Source: Incurvaria masculella
Lineage: Eukaryota > Arthropoda > Insecta > Lepidoptera > Incurvariidae
Length of the DNA stretch: 64,000 nt
Direction: 5' to 3'
Assembly (NCBI GenBank): GCA_946894095.1
Contig: OX335649.1
Coordinates: 12,914,001-12,978,000 of the forward strand
Below the pieces are notes generated by a model. It did no database searches, was not told the DNA's origin, and saw only the letters and a program-made list of their open reading frames with translations. Below are positions 25,777 to 37,700 of the stretch, one piece after another (the stretch's first letter is position 1; each line of letters begins with the position of its first letter). The translations under genes and the position numbers were made by a program.

Positions 25777-27705
25777 ATGTCTCTGTGGAGCCTAGTGGTG
25801 GCTGGTGCGGTATTGCAATGCATTCGCCTTGCTCACTCTTACTGCGCTCCGTACAATGGGCAGGTGTGCAAGAGCTATTCCCCTGGCTTGGTTTGGTACA
25901 ATCAGTCGGGAGGTCACGAGAATGAACGTATCGCCGCTGCTTTGTGGGTCGAGCTGATATCGGGGCTCAACGAGCCCTGCCGGAGTCGTGCCGAGCGCCT
26001 CCTCTGCGCGTACGCCTTCCCGAAATGTATCCAAAAAAAAGACCACGGTGACTTTGAGCTTCCGTTGTGCTACGAGGACTGTATTGCTGTCAAGATGCAG
26101 TTTTGCTATAATGATTGGATAGTCTTGGAGGAGAAGAAGAGGCTCGGCGTGTTCTTGCAGAACCGCGGGCACTTCTCCCTGCCGGAGTGCGAGCTGCTGC
26201 CGCGGCGAATAGAGCGGGGTGTGCAACCATCGTGCGGTAGTGTAGGCCTCACCGACATGGACGAGGCGGAGGTGACTACAGAGTGTTTGCGAGGTAACGG
26301 CCGCTACTATCAGGGGACAGTAAACGTTACCGAGGATGGTCTTGCGTGCCAACGCTGGGACTCGCAGAAACCTCACCAGCACAATCGCCCTCCACTCGTG
26401 TTCGCCGAGATTCAAAACTCCACCAACTACTGCCGCAATGCTGGCGGCGAGGAACGTGCACCCTGGTGCTATACCATGGACCCCACCAAGCGATGGCAGT
26501 ACTGCAGCATTCCTCTCTGCGCCAACTCCAGTGAATTTATCGACAATAATGATGGACCAAGTATCGTAATGGAAAACTATTTTACTCCTACGTTTGTGTT
26601 AATACTATCAGTAGCGGGCCTTGGCGGAATCCTTGCTATTGCCGCACTGTCCTTGCTTTGCCATTATATATTGAAAAACCACTATTCAAAAGGTGCCCGC
26701 CCTGGCAGAAGAAATCTTCTGAATGTGGATATCGACCTGGACAAACTGCCGAGTAATATGGCGTATCACACGACAGGCGCTCAGCTCAATCCCAAGCTTG
26801 AGAAGCTTGAGTTTCCAAGGAATAACATTATTTACATACGAGATTTGGGCCAGGGGGCATTCGGAAGGGTCTTCCAAGCTAAGGCTCCGGGACTTGTTGC
26901 CGAGGAGGAATTTTCGCTCGTTGCCGTAAAGATGCTGAAGGACGAGGCTTCTCACGACCTGCAACTAGACTTCGAGCGAGAGGCGTGTCTCCTGGCAGAG
27001 TTTGAACACCCCAACATAGTAAAGCTCCTGGGTGTATGCGCTATCGGCCGACCCATGTGTCTCTTGTTTGAGTTCATGGGTAAGGGGGATCTAAACGAGT
27101 ATCTGCGTGCGTGTAGCACTGCGGCGAACTTCCCTGCAGCGGGGGTCGACGCTGGCGAGGAACTCCTCCTGCTCCGAGCCCACATGTCCCACTTGGAGCT
27201 TCTGCATGTGGCAAGGCAGATCGCCGGTGGAATGGTCTATCTCTCCGACCGAAAGTTTGTCCACCGTGACCTCGCCACGAGGAATTGTTTGATCAACGAT
27301 GATATGGTCGTTAAGATAGCAGACTTTGGACTGTCGCACAAAATTTACTTGCAAGATTACTATAAAGGGGACGAGCACGATGCGATTCCGGTGCGGTGGA
27401 TGCCTCTAGAGAGTATACTGTACAACAAGTATACTTTGGAGTCAGACGTTTGGGCGTATGGGGTTTGCCTGTGGGAGATCTTCTCCTTTGCATTGCAGCC
27501 TTATTTTGGAATGACCCACGAGGAGGTGGTAAGATTCCTTAAGGATGGCAACGTGTTAGCATGCCCCGACAACACCCCGCGCTGTGTCTACGAGCTAATG
27601 AAACAGTGTTGGAATCACCAACCTACCGATCGACCCAATTTCAGACTAATCTACCAAATCTTGGACAAAATTCAACTCATACTCGAACGAACTTATCCTG
27701 AATGA
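25777..27705 (+). CDS. Nrk: Intronless receptor tyrosine kinase, Nrk/MuSK type (Ror family), 642 aa
   Basis: Single uninterrupted reading frame. ATG at 25777 was chosen because it begins a clear signal peptide (residues 1-21). The frame is open back to 25687 but has no ATG there. Domains: Cys-rich Frizzled-like domain about 23-153; kringle about 170-248 (CLRGNGRYYQG, WCYT, YCSIPLC); transmembrane segment about 272-299; kinase about 351-637. Catalytic features are intact: glycine loop GQGAFG 358-363, VAVK lysine 385, HRDLATRN 496-503, DFG 516-518, and a YxxxYY activation loop at 524/528/529. There is no Ig domain, unlike vertebrate ROR or MuSK, but like Drosophila Nrk (also named Ror2). The juxtamembrane NMAY (327-330) aligns with the MuSK NPxY docking site. 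Wnt or agrin-type ligand binding at the neuronal surface is inferred from family only. Drosophila Ror (Ror1) is the main alternative; the kinase start resembles MuSK/Nrk more. Confidence 0.94.
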   Translation: MSLWSLVVAGAVLQCIRLAHSYCAPYNGQVCKSYSPGLVWYNQSGGHENERIAAALWVELISGLNEPCRSRAERLLCAYAFPKCIQKKDHGDFELPLCYEDCIAVKMQFCYNDWIVLEEKKRLGVFLQNRGHFSLPECELLPRRIERGVQPSCGSVGLTDMDEAEVTTECLRGNGRYYQGTVNVTEDGLACQRWDSQKPHQHNRPPLVFAEIQNSTNYCRNAGGEERAPWCYTMDPTKRWQYCSIPLCANSSEFIDNNDGPSIVMENYFTPTFVLILSVAGLGGILAIAALSLLCHYILKNHYSKGARPGRRNLLNVDIDLDKLPSNMAYHTTGAQLNPKLEKLEFPRNNIIYIRDLGQGAFGRVFQAKAPGLVAEEEFSLVAVKMLKDEASHDLQLDFEREACLLAEFEHPNIVKLLGVCAIGRPMCLLFEFMGKGDLNEYLRACSTAANFPAAGVDAGEELLLLRAHMSHLELLHVARQIAGGMVYLSDRKFVHRDLATRNCLINDDMVVKIADFGLSHKIYLQDYYKGDEHDAIPVRWMPLESILYNKYTLESDVWAYGVCLWEIFSFALQPYFGMTHEEVVRFLKDGNVLACPDNTPRCVYELMKQCWNHQPTDRPNFRLIYQILDKIQLILERTYPE

Positions 27706-28959
27706 GGAATTGTGGTACATATTATTGTGATGATGTATTTTTTTATAAAGTCCAATGTGTGCATAATATAATAATGTGAAAGAAATTGTGAGAAGAATGC
27801 ACAATATCTTGAACCTTACATAGTGAAGAGATTTCGAATTTGTTATTCTTGCCTTTAATTTTAATAGATTAAGTAAGCCGATGTAGGTTAAGTTAGCCTT
27901 GGTATTTTTAACACTATTGGTTTAACTAATTACTATGACTTAGTAGTACCTACTCTCATGAATACTTCTGTTTTCAAGGTGTTTTCTTCTTCAGTATTTT
28001 AATTACTGTCTTATTATTTTGTATGTAACATTATCAACCCAAATTTAATTATTCAATAGAAACATGTTAAATCATACCAGATTAAAAGAAAATCCTTGTG
28101 TGTAATATATTTATCCCGTCGTCGGGTGTCTTTGAGATAATCAACTTTAATTCATAGTTAAAACGAACTGAAGTCTGCCAAAGTGAGAAATTAATAGTTT
28201 CAAAGCCAAAAACAGACACAATTGTATTTTTAAATTGTGGTGCCTGTTGGAAGATTGCAGGTGCCATTGACAATTCTTTTCGTGAGAAAAAACTTTTAGA
28301 TAAAGCCATGGACCATGTGCATTTATAACAGAAATGTGCACGGAGGACAACACACTTTGAGTCACTAATTAATTAATTCAACAATTAACCTAAAATTAAA
28401 AAAAATATATCATGCCAATATGATGTATATTTATATATAATATTTAAAATTATCTAGCAGGGGCATCCTTATTCGCTCGCGACAGCATGGTTTTTTTTGT
28501 TGAGAATAAAAAAAAATACCATGATCAATTGCGCCATTTCCAAAATCAGAAATTCACATTTGTAATTGTGTTTGTAATTGCAAGTTTCCAATTCTTTTCG
28601 TGTGTGCTTTGCAAGATACATTGTATAGGCCGGACACTTTCGGAACTCCATTAACACTTTTAATATATTATGCTGATTTCAATAAAAACTCGTGCACTAA
28701 TATTCGTTGCGTGATACCAAACATAAAGTAAATTGGAACAGTGGTTATCAGATGATTAGTAATCTAAATTTGTATGGTGAAAAAAGCATGCTGCCCAGTT
28801 TTAAGAAGTCATGTTTATGTCGTGGTGTATTGGGCTAATATCATAACGGTAGTTGTGTTGTATTAGCCATCCATGTCAGGTTGCATAAAAAAAACTAAGC
28901 CTACTTCACAGAGAGGTTGTGCTGCGTAACCAAAGTGATTATGTGAGCCATCCCAGCTT
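27706..28959 (+). other. Nrk 3' flank, probable 3' UTR, AT-rich, no gene seen
   Basis: No coding signal. Candidate poly(A) signals on the plus strand are ATTAAA at 28081 and AATAAA at 28681, so the UTR length is undecided. A SINE-body fragment is at 28795-28890. Confidence 0.5.
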
Positions 28960-29300
28960 GTCCCAGAAGTCCTACTTTCCCTTAACATTGCCTCAGGCCT
29001 CTGTAAGGGATCCCGGTGCTACCAGGGTCTGCCCCTGTTGGTCAACCACACTCTTGCACTCCAACAGTTCATGGGCGGTTGTCACCCTCAAATTGTGGAG
29101 GTGTTTGTTGAGCGAACAATGTCCTGTCATAGTTCCCATCATTGTGCGTAGATTATTCCTTTTTAGATGCAATAGATTGTGTGTGCGGCGCTTATTGAGG
29201 GATGGGATGACCTTTCTGGCCTGCCGATACCGATACAACCTTAATCGGGACAGTACAATTTCTTTGCCATATCTGATAGGACGTGATAACCGATTTCACC
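28960..29300 (-). mobile_element. Non-LTR retrotransposon RNase H fragment
   Basis: The minus strand encodes a region with KRNNLRTMMGTMTGHCSLNK and HLHNLRV, followed by a degraded Cys-rich end and LVAPGSL. This pattern (LTGHC.LN.HL..LG) is the RNase H end of insect non-LTR elements. No intact frame extends beyond it. Confidence 0.75.
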
Positions 29301-29399
29301 ACAGGAATTTCCACTATACATTAAAACTATACATTACACTATACATTAAAGAATATTTTGACGAACATCTAAATCCCGAGATATGAACATATTTTGGCA

Positions 29400-31799
29400 A
29401 CACAATTTAACAAATAAAAATTCATATGACTTGTTATGGTCACAATATTTGTACAAATTTTTCTTGGACAGTTGGACTACTATGAAAATGTGCTACTGTA
29501 ATTTCGCAATAGATGTCACTTTGAAAGAGTTAAACGAAATTAATAGGCGGTAGTTATCTCTATCGGCACATTTTATCAGTTGAGTGCACATGCATGCACC
29601 ACTTTCTTTATCTTTGAATTGAATAAGTGCATCATAGATGCGAGGGACCACTATGTTTGTATTGAAAAAACGCGTAGAGTTTTTTTTATAATAAATGAAC
29701 AGACCGATTGCTATCGGTGGTTTCTAGTAGTCTGCATCAGTAGTAAAGAAAAAGTACACCTGTGTGTGTTTGGATGCTTTCACAATATTTTTTCTTCAGA
29801 TCCCTTGCGTACAGATTACTACCTGATACTGTGGTCAAATCAAACATATAATAAATTGGCAAAGGCATTTGTACTTTAATGCCAATTTACACAATAAGCA
29901 TTTTGATGGTTATGAATGTTAATTTTGAAAATAAGAAGACTAAAAACGATTTTAAAAAAAAACATGTAATTGACTTTGTGCAGTCGAATGTTCACGAAAC
30001 GTTTAAAATCTTCTGTACAGTGGCAACTTTTTGTTTCATTGTATTTTATAATGTTAGTAAATGTAGTAGTAAATGGCCATGCATTAAATATACTCTTGTA
30101 TTTCTAATACCGTAATATACACCGTTTATTTATATAATACACCTCATACTCAAATGCACTCAAACACTTATGCATTGTCACGACACATTGAAATTCTCGA
30201 GGTTTAACATAAAGTTTTTCCCTCCCGATCAAGGCAGGACAACATAATTCACATGCTATGAAATAGTGTGTTATAAGTGATCCCTAGCCATTTTAAAATC
30301 TGTGCATGTGTTTTAAATTTCCAAGAAAACAGCAATATTTCTATGCTATGATTTTGTAATATATATGTACTTGGATTCCATATCTTTTGAATCTTCCGAT
30401 CGTGACAAGTTTATGAGTTATCACCAATTTGATTGCTCTGTAACTACATATTCTATTGTGTATATTCTCAGGCTCTTTCTTAGTTTCTTATAGTTTCCAG
30501 CTCATGGGGCTTTTACTGGCAAATGTGATTGCTGGTTGTTGACAGAAAATAATGTTTTTGAAAATAACTATAATTCCTATATATGTAAAGGCAGCTTATT
30601 CTTTAGGTTGATTACATTCTTGCTCACTCTATGCGAGTACCTATTTATGGTATTATTATATTAGTACATTGTTATTGATCTATGATAACTTTTTGTTTAA
30701 GACCTTTAACTTTTAAGACTGATATTTAATTACTTTTTACCATTATTGTAAGTAACAATGATGTGCCGTGATATTACAGTACACCTTTATTGATTTTGCC
30801 ACTGATTTTGCAGCTAATGTTAACGAACCATTTGGAAGAGTACAAAATATAGTCCCATTCCTAATCATTTTGATCTAAAATGGAACCATTTCCCATGCAC
30901 TGTTCGAAGTGCTTATTATGATAACTTTTTTTCAGATATTAGTCTGATTTGTTGGCATTTATAGATTATGGTCCATTTTAATTTATTTACAATAACGAAA
31001 TGCAGCTTTATAAGTAGATTGTAAAGGACAGCACTTATTAACTATCATGTTGCCAACTAAGTCCTAAGCACAAATATTGAAATTGGAAAATTATATGAGT
31101 AATCTCCAATATCAGAATAAGCTACAATGTTATCAGTGTTAAATCTATGGAATAAGTGTAATTTTGAGAAGGGTTTTATTAAAATTGTTTTTTTTTTAAT
31201 ATGTGCGTATTTTGATTTCTTGCCTGATTCGTTCAGACGAAAACTTGTATGTACAAATATGTCATGTACATTTTATTTTCTGCTAGAAGGCTTCTTTGGA
31301 TGCTGGATTCAGACCATACGTCATTACGTCTATACGTAAGATGGAAAAGAACAGTCAATATTTAACTATAACATTAACCATAATCAGAAACGGTGCACTC
31401 CATCCAAGTGCAGTCATCCCTGTCCAGTGACATACAAAAATGCTGGTTCCTAATCAAGATTGATCAGAAGAATGCAGGAACGAAAAAAACCAAGTGTTCG
31501 ACTGTGGCGCCATATACTTCAACGCACACACCCCCTTAAGGGCGAGTGTGGGTCACAGTAGATGGCGCAACGGTCGATCGTAGCGAATTCTGCTGCAACT
31601 CCTTAAAAATGAATTATAAATTATAACTGAACTGGCGAACAACGTAAGAATTTATTAGATAATTGTGAGGATATGCGTAAAAAGGTAACATTTACAATAA
31701 GCAACTTTTTGCGCTATTTCAGAAATGTTAGCCCTTTTTTTATAAATTGTTTTATGACTCATTCTATTGTATTGTTTGTATAGCCGGATAAACTAAACA
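29400..31799. other. AT-rich intergenic stretch before TFIIE alpha
   Basis: Only a SINE core fragment (29580-29650) and a decayed arm related to the 20.2-kb MITE (31500-31600) are recognised. Short frames here have no family features. The TFIIE alpha promoter should lie near 31600-31799 but no motif is clear. Confidence 0.5.
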
Positions 31800-34700
31800 A
31801 TGACAGAAGAACGCCTGGTGACGGAAGTCCCGAGCAGCTTAAAACAGCTCGCGAGATTGGTCGTCAGAGGATTCTACACAATCGAAGATGCTCTCATTAT
31901 TGATATGTTGGTCAGAAATCCATGTAAGTAGTGACCCTAAATATTAAATTTATCATTAAAGTCCAAATCTGAAACGTAATGAAATCCAAGCACTCGAAAG
32001 TTGTATCATTCTAAGAGGGAGCGGAATAGGGGGTCAGAGAAATGAAATCTGCAAATCGAATCTAAATCAATCAATTACATCATCATCAATCCATTAAACC
32101 CATAAATAATTAAAATGCTCTTGCCGTTCATAACAATATTTGTAAAGTATGGACTTTTACTCTGAAACCGGTACACCGGAAATAGAGACAAATATGAGAT
32201 CTCAATCTGTCATATTCACGTCAACCATAGAGTAAAAGGGACTGAGGAATTATTTATCTTTCCAGTGTTTACATTTGATTCTTCTGTACTTACACATGTT
32301 TTCTAACTGGTAAGCAATGTTGCAGTGCAAGTGCAGAAAGGTTCTGGCGGCAAATGCTTTTTTTTTAAATAGCCACCAAATGTCAACGAAGTTCTAAATG
32401 GGAATTATTGGATGTTTCTCATTAAATCATGCTATTTCATCTCAAACTAATTCTTCTTGATTAAATTTGTTATATGGATACATTGTCCTGGACCAGTTTG
32501 ACCCTATTTTGGATCAGCCATGTGGGCTACTTTTTATCCATGAAACAATTTAGCCGACATTAACCCGAGCGGAGCCGGGTACCGCAGCTAGTTCTTCATA
32601 ATGGTTGCAACAGCATATATTAACTACTGGGAACAGCTTTCATTCAATAATAGACTAGGAGGTCGCGACAAAAATGGTAACGATAACGTAAATGGCTGAA
32701 ACTGCGTTCACGAGATAAAAAACCAACCCACTGATGCTAAATGTGTCAGTCTGCCTATTCCAAGTGGTTGCATTAAGTAGATAAGGCACCTGAAAAAGTA
32801 GTTATGGTGACAAAAAATAAATATGATAAGGTAAATGGATGCAAATGACGAAGCATGAAAGTATCAGTACATACTTGGTTAGCAATACAAAAACGGAACA
32901 AATCTTTGGTTGCATTTCGTAGTTATATGCGATTTAGGTTACATTTATAACTTTAGGTATATTTAAGTATTTAATTTACAAATCGACTGGTTATTTTTGT
33001 ATAATTATTAAGTATCAATGTTTCTAATCAATCAGTATATTCATCAGCATCTACATATCAACATCTATTTTATATAGCCAATCTAGAGAACGCAACCACT
33101 TGGCACAGGCAGACTTACACATTTAGTATCAGAGGGTTGGTATCTACCCTGTGAACCCAAATTCAGTCATTTACATTATCGTGACCAAAAATGTCGTGAC
33201 TTCCCGGAATATAAGTAGAGCATGGCTTCACTGTTCTTGAAATAATAGAATATTCTGACATGTCGCCTAGTTTCTTCGACAATAATGGATGTGTCATTGG
33301 AAATAATATTTTGTGAAGCACCTATTACCCTGTCTACTGTTACAGTTATTATATTTGGTGGATAAATATGGTATGCGTTCTAGGTATGAAGGAGGATGAC
33401 ATTTGTGAACTTTTGAGATTTGAACGAAAAATGTTACGTGCACGGATCGCTACTCTGAAAAATGACAAGTTCATACAAGTTCGACTAAAAATGGAGACAG
33501 GTTTGTGTAATGTTTGCCAATTCACTTTACTAAAGTAGAAAGTTTTCAACAGTGCCTACTGGTTTTTGAAAAATAAGCAGAGGCCTAACCTGCGCTGTGT
33601 ATTAACTACTGCAAGATTACTGTATCGGTGTATACTTCATATATTTGATATTAACACTCTTTTTCACGGGCTGAATAAAATAACATTGACATATCGAGTG
33701 ACAGAATGCTCTTCAAGTCCACCAACCGGCGCATCCTGGGTAGCTCGGTGGCGCGATACAGTGGTGTTCGATCATCGATATTAAGCAAAATTTGGCGCTG
33801 TCTGGTTCTGGCTTAATGCCTTTCCAATGTTAGGACTTGTCGTTCTGGAAAAACTAGCTACTTACTAGGTGGTAAGGTAAATGCCGCCCGGGTTGGCCCC
33901 GTCCACATTGAATGATATGTGATCAAGCGGTTCTGAAATAGCAAAAAAATCGTCGTCCCCAAACATTTATTCGAAGTCACATTAATATAATGTATGGGAA
34001 CTGCAACAATTTTCTTTGAGATTTAAAAAAGGAATAAAATGGTAAGGTGCTTATTTTTGCCTACAGAATTAACTCTAGTAGTGGTGTTTAATTTATTTAT
34101 AAAAAAAAAAAAAATCAAAAATTTATTTATTAAAAAATATAAATATACATGCTTTACATTCATAGACCCCTGCACTAGATTCAATGCGCAATGACAAAAT
34201 TGTACTTTATGTTTGTTTTATTTATAAGAATGCATGTTGTTATGACAATGTCTGTGATACACTTCAGGTCCGGACGGTAAGGCGCAAAAGGTGAACTACT
34301 ATTTCATAAACTATAAAACTTTCGTGAATGTGGTGAAGTACAAGCTGGACTTTATGCGCAAGCGCATGGAGACGGAGGAGCGCGACGCCACCAGCCGCGC
34401 CAGCTTCAAGTGTCCCGGCTGCTGCAAAACCTTCACAGACCTGGAGGTATAACACCTTACATTTGTCAGTTCTGGAGCCCGTAGTCCGACTTCTCACCTA
34501 AATTGGCGTTTACGAAACTTTGAAATTACATAAAAACGTCAAACCCATCGAGAAGCATGCAAACGATAGTCCAAGTTTACTCTAACCACGGCGTTAAAAC
34601 GACCGTGCGTCGTAACGTTTTTAGCCTGAGCCGGTAGTCTAAGTTGTCACCTAAATTGGCGTTACGGCAAACCGATCGACTGGCGTTTTCAAATGTATGG

Positions 34701-37700
34701 AGAAATTGATGAGCGCGCGCAGCGGGCGTTAAGCGAACTAACATTTGCGAGTCCGAGCTTGATTTGACAGCTTACTCAACGTTGCTGTAAATACGTCGAC
34801 GTTGCCGTTTACGTCCACTCCGCGTTTTCATACAAATCGGAAGTCCGCGTTTGACTTTGACAGCTTGAAGAAGTAAAACCACAGAATATCTAGTAAAAAC
34901 TTGTATGGAGTTTGGAGAAAACGCCAGTCGATCGGTTTGCCGTAAACGCCAATTTCGGTGAGAACTCAGACTGCCCACTCTGTTGTAATTCTCGCCTGCA
35001 AGTTAAGGTGGGCCCGTAAGCCACAGAAAATTACGCTCCTAATTTTTTGTTACTATTAATTTTACTATTAAATTAAAATTACTAATAATTTGAAAACCAC
35101 TGTTTCAATTCGCTTGATATTTGGGACTTAATATCAGGCAACAAATATCTATGTCTGCACGTGTGTTTCTTCGAAAAATGTATGTATGTTTTCTTTTCTC
35201 TGTGTCACACAACAGAGAAAAGAAAATTTGTATGAAGATATTCTTTTGCCTGTTATTTGACTTGCTTTATATTTTTCAGCAAAACAAAAGCGTGCAGACA
35301 CAGATATTTATTGTAGAATATTAGATACTAAATATCAAGAAAATCGGAACAGTGTTTTGCAAATGAATAGTAAACTACGTTTGTTTGGGGAACATAGCAT
35401 AGGGGCCGTTCTTAAAGATAATTCATGTAATTTAAAAAATCCGACTTCTCATGTGTTTTTATTGCTAGAGTTGAGACAAAATATGTTTTTCGACATTGAT
35501 TTTTGCAAGCAGGTGACACATCCTTAATAACACGCTGACTGTGCTGTCAAACTGTGACACAGACTATATACCTACATGCTTATACATGCCATGTTGTAGG
35601 TCTACATGTTTTTTAATCTCCAACCAAAGTAAGAAAGGGTAATTTCTTTAAAACATTTAATAAGTAATTAATCTTCACAAGTCTTCTGTAATCCTCGGAC
35701 TATCTTTAATACGCCTGGCTAAACGGGTTTTTGTATGGTTAGTCCGGTGCTAATCCAGTTCTAAGTTTTGACAGGTTCTCAATACGACTCTCATAGTTAT
35801 GAGATTAGCACCGGACTAACCATTCAAAAGCTGGTTTACTCCGGCGTATGAAAGTTGCTCCGCCCACTCCAAATACGGCTGTAAGAGTTTTCACTGGTTC
35901 AACCGGTCAAAATCAAACTTGGACTACCGATTTGTATGAGAGTCGGCGTAAATGGCGAATATGGGAAGCTGTCAAATCAAATATAGACTCGCAAATATTA
36001 TTAGTTCGCTTAACGCCTACTGCGGTGGTCTTCAATTCTCTTTCATTTAAATTTTAAATTAACATTTTCTTAAAGCTTTCCGATTATATATATTAAGGCG
36101 CTAGGACTGGCCAACTACTCGCGCCATACAAATGCACTTTTTAACAAATGTAATAATATGTAGTGAAACGCTTCAGAAAATCCAAATGGAACTCCAGACT
36201 GATAATGGATTGTTAATATTTTTCGATTCCATCATTTATTTAAATAATAATAAAAATAAAAAAGTTGATTTTTCTCATTAGAAATCTGAAAGTAATTCGA
36301 TTAATAGATATAAGCAAAAACAGCATATATGCATAAACAAAACATTCCATTTGCTATTAGATTTCTACATTTAGTCAAAAAAGTTCGGAAATGGACACCG
36401 TTTCCGAAATGTATTTTGTATAGAAAAAGGTAACATACATTAACGAAAATAGGTTGATTAATAGACAAGGAATCATATATTGTAAGAATGACACTTATAA
36501 TCGTCAGACTTAGTTAGTTAACTTGGGGTGCCTCGTCTAACTTTGCGATTTGGCTAGTACCGGGGCCTTAAGGTGGCCCAACCCGGCGGCCCTAACTCAT
36601 TCGCGGGCACGGTACAAAACCGTGCTGTTGCGCTCTGGGACCTTCTCTGTTTCAAAGAATAAGACAGGCTCCGTGATGAGGAAGATGCAACATGTCCACA
36701 AAAAAGACAATGTGCATAGTGTATGATTTGGTAAGATTTAAGAAAATTTTAATTTCAAAACGACTTATAGCTAAAAGTAAACCACGACCGCTGTAGTAAA
36801 AAATCGAACAAAAACCAAATAGATTATAAATCTTGATTAAATAGGCTATGTCTGATGACTAATCTTTTTAAGATGTTCTTACTTTATCATTGCGTAATCC
36901 ACCTCCAAAATTATTGTATAAAACGCGCGAAAAAAGCGAACTTTCGGACCTTATGACTTAGAAACCAAACACAATTTTACAATGCCAATGGTCATCAGAC
37001 ATCTAGTTCGATAAAATAAAGCTATTTTGAGCAAAATTTTGGATCTCTGACAAGAAATATGGGCGTGATCTTCTTTCCCCTTTTGTATGGGGAGATGAGC
37101 GGGATGGGCCACCTTAAGTTTAATTCTGTGAATCCGAGGATGAAATTTAGTCTCGACTGTGTTTTTGGGTTTGATGACCGATTTGATACCTCTTATTCGG
37201 GCAAAGACGTTGTACACACCCTATCTTTCTTGGTTTGCAACAACTTTTTATAAATATAATGTAAATATTTCGCAAAAAAGTGTTAGAGAATATGTTAAGC
37301 ACCAATTTCCACGTGTATGCACAGAGAGCTACAGTAGGGATTCATTTTAAAACCACCTTTAACGGTTTTCTGCGAGCCAGCTGAGTCTGATCCACTTGTG
37401 CTAATGTTAATAAAATTTTTGTTTTTCTTTTGTTTTGACACTCTGTTGATGTGGTGAATACATTTTTTGATTTCGTATTTCTTAAAATACTTGCATAAAA
37501 AGATGTGCTTTCCTCGACATACAACAGCATTAAATCTCTAATCTACGGAAGAGGCTGGTAGTGTGCTTGTCGCTATCCTATATTAAACTCCATACCACCC
37601 GAGCATAAAGCTGGTACTCCCGCCGGTACAGAATGGCACAAAATGGCTACTGGTTCTAGTATAATAGTTCTTGTTTCCATAGAAGTGACCATGTAAGCTT

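Noticed and set aside
25792..26415. 207-codon minus-strand open frame inside the receptor kinase gene
   Set aside because: It is the antisense shadow of a strongly coding GC-rich region; the plus strand carries complete CRD, kringle and kinase domains.
28919..29386. 155-codon plus-strand frame after Nrk
   Set aside because: It is antisense to a retrotransposon RNase H fragment read on the minus strand.
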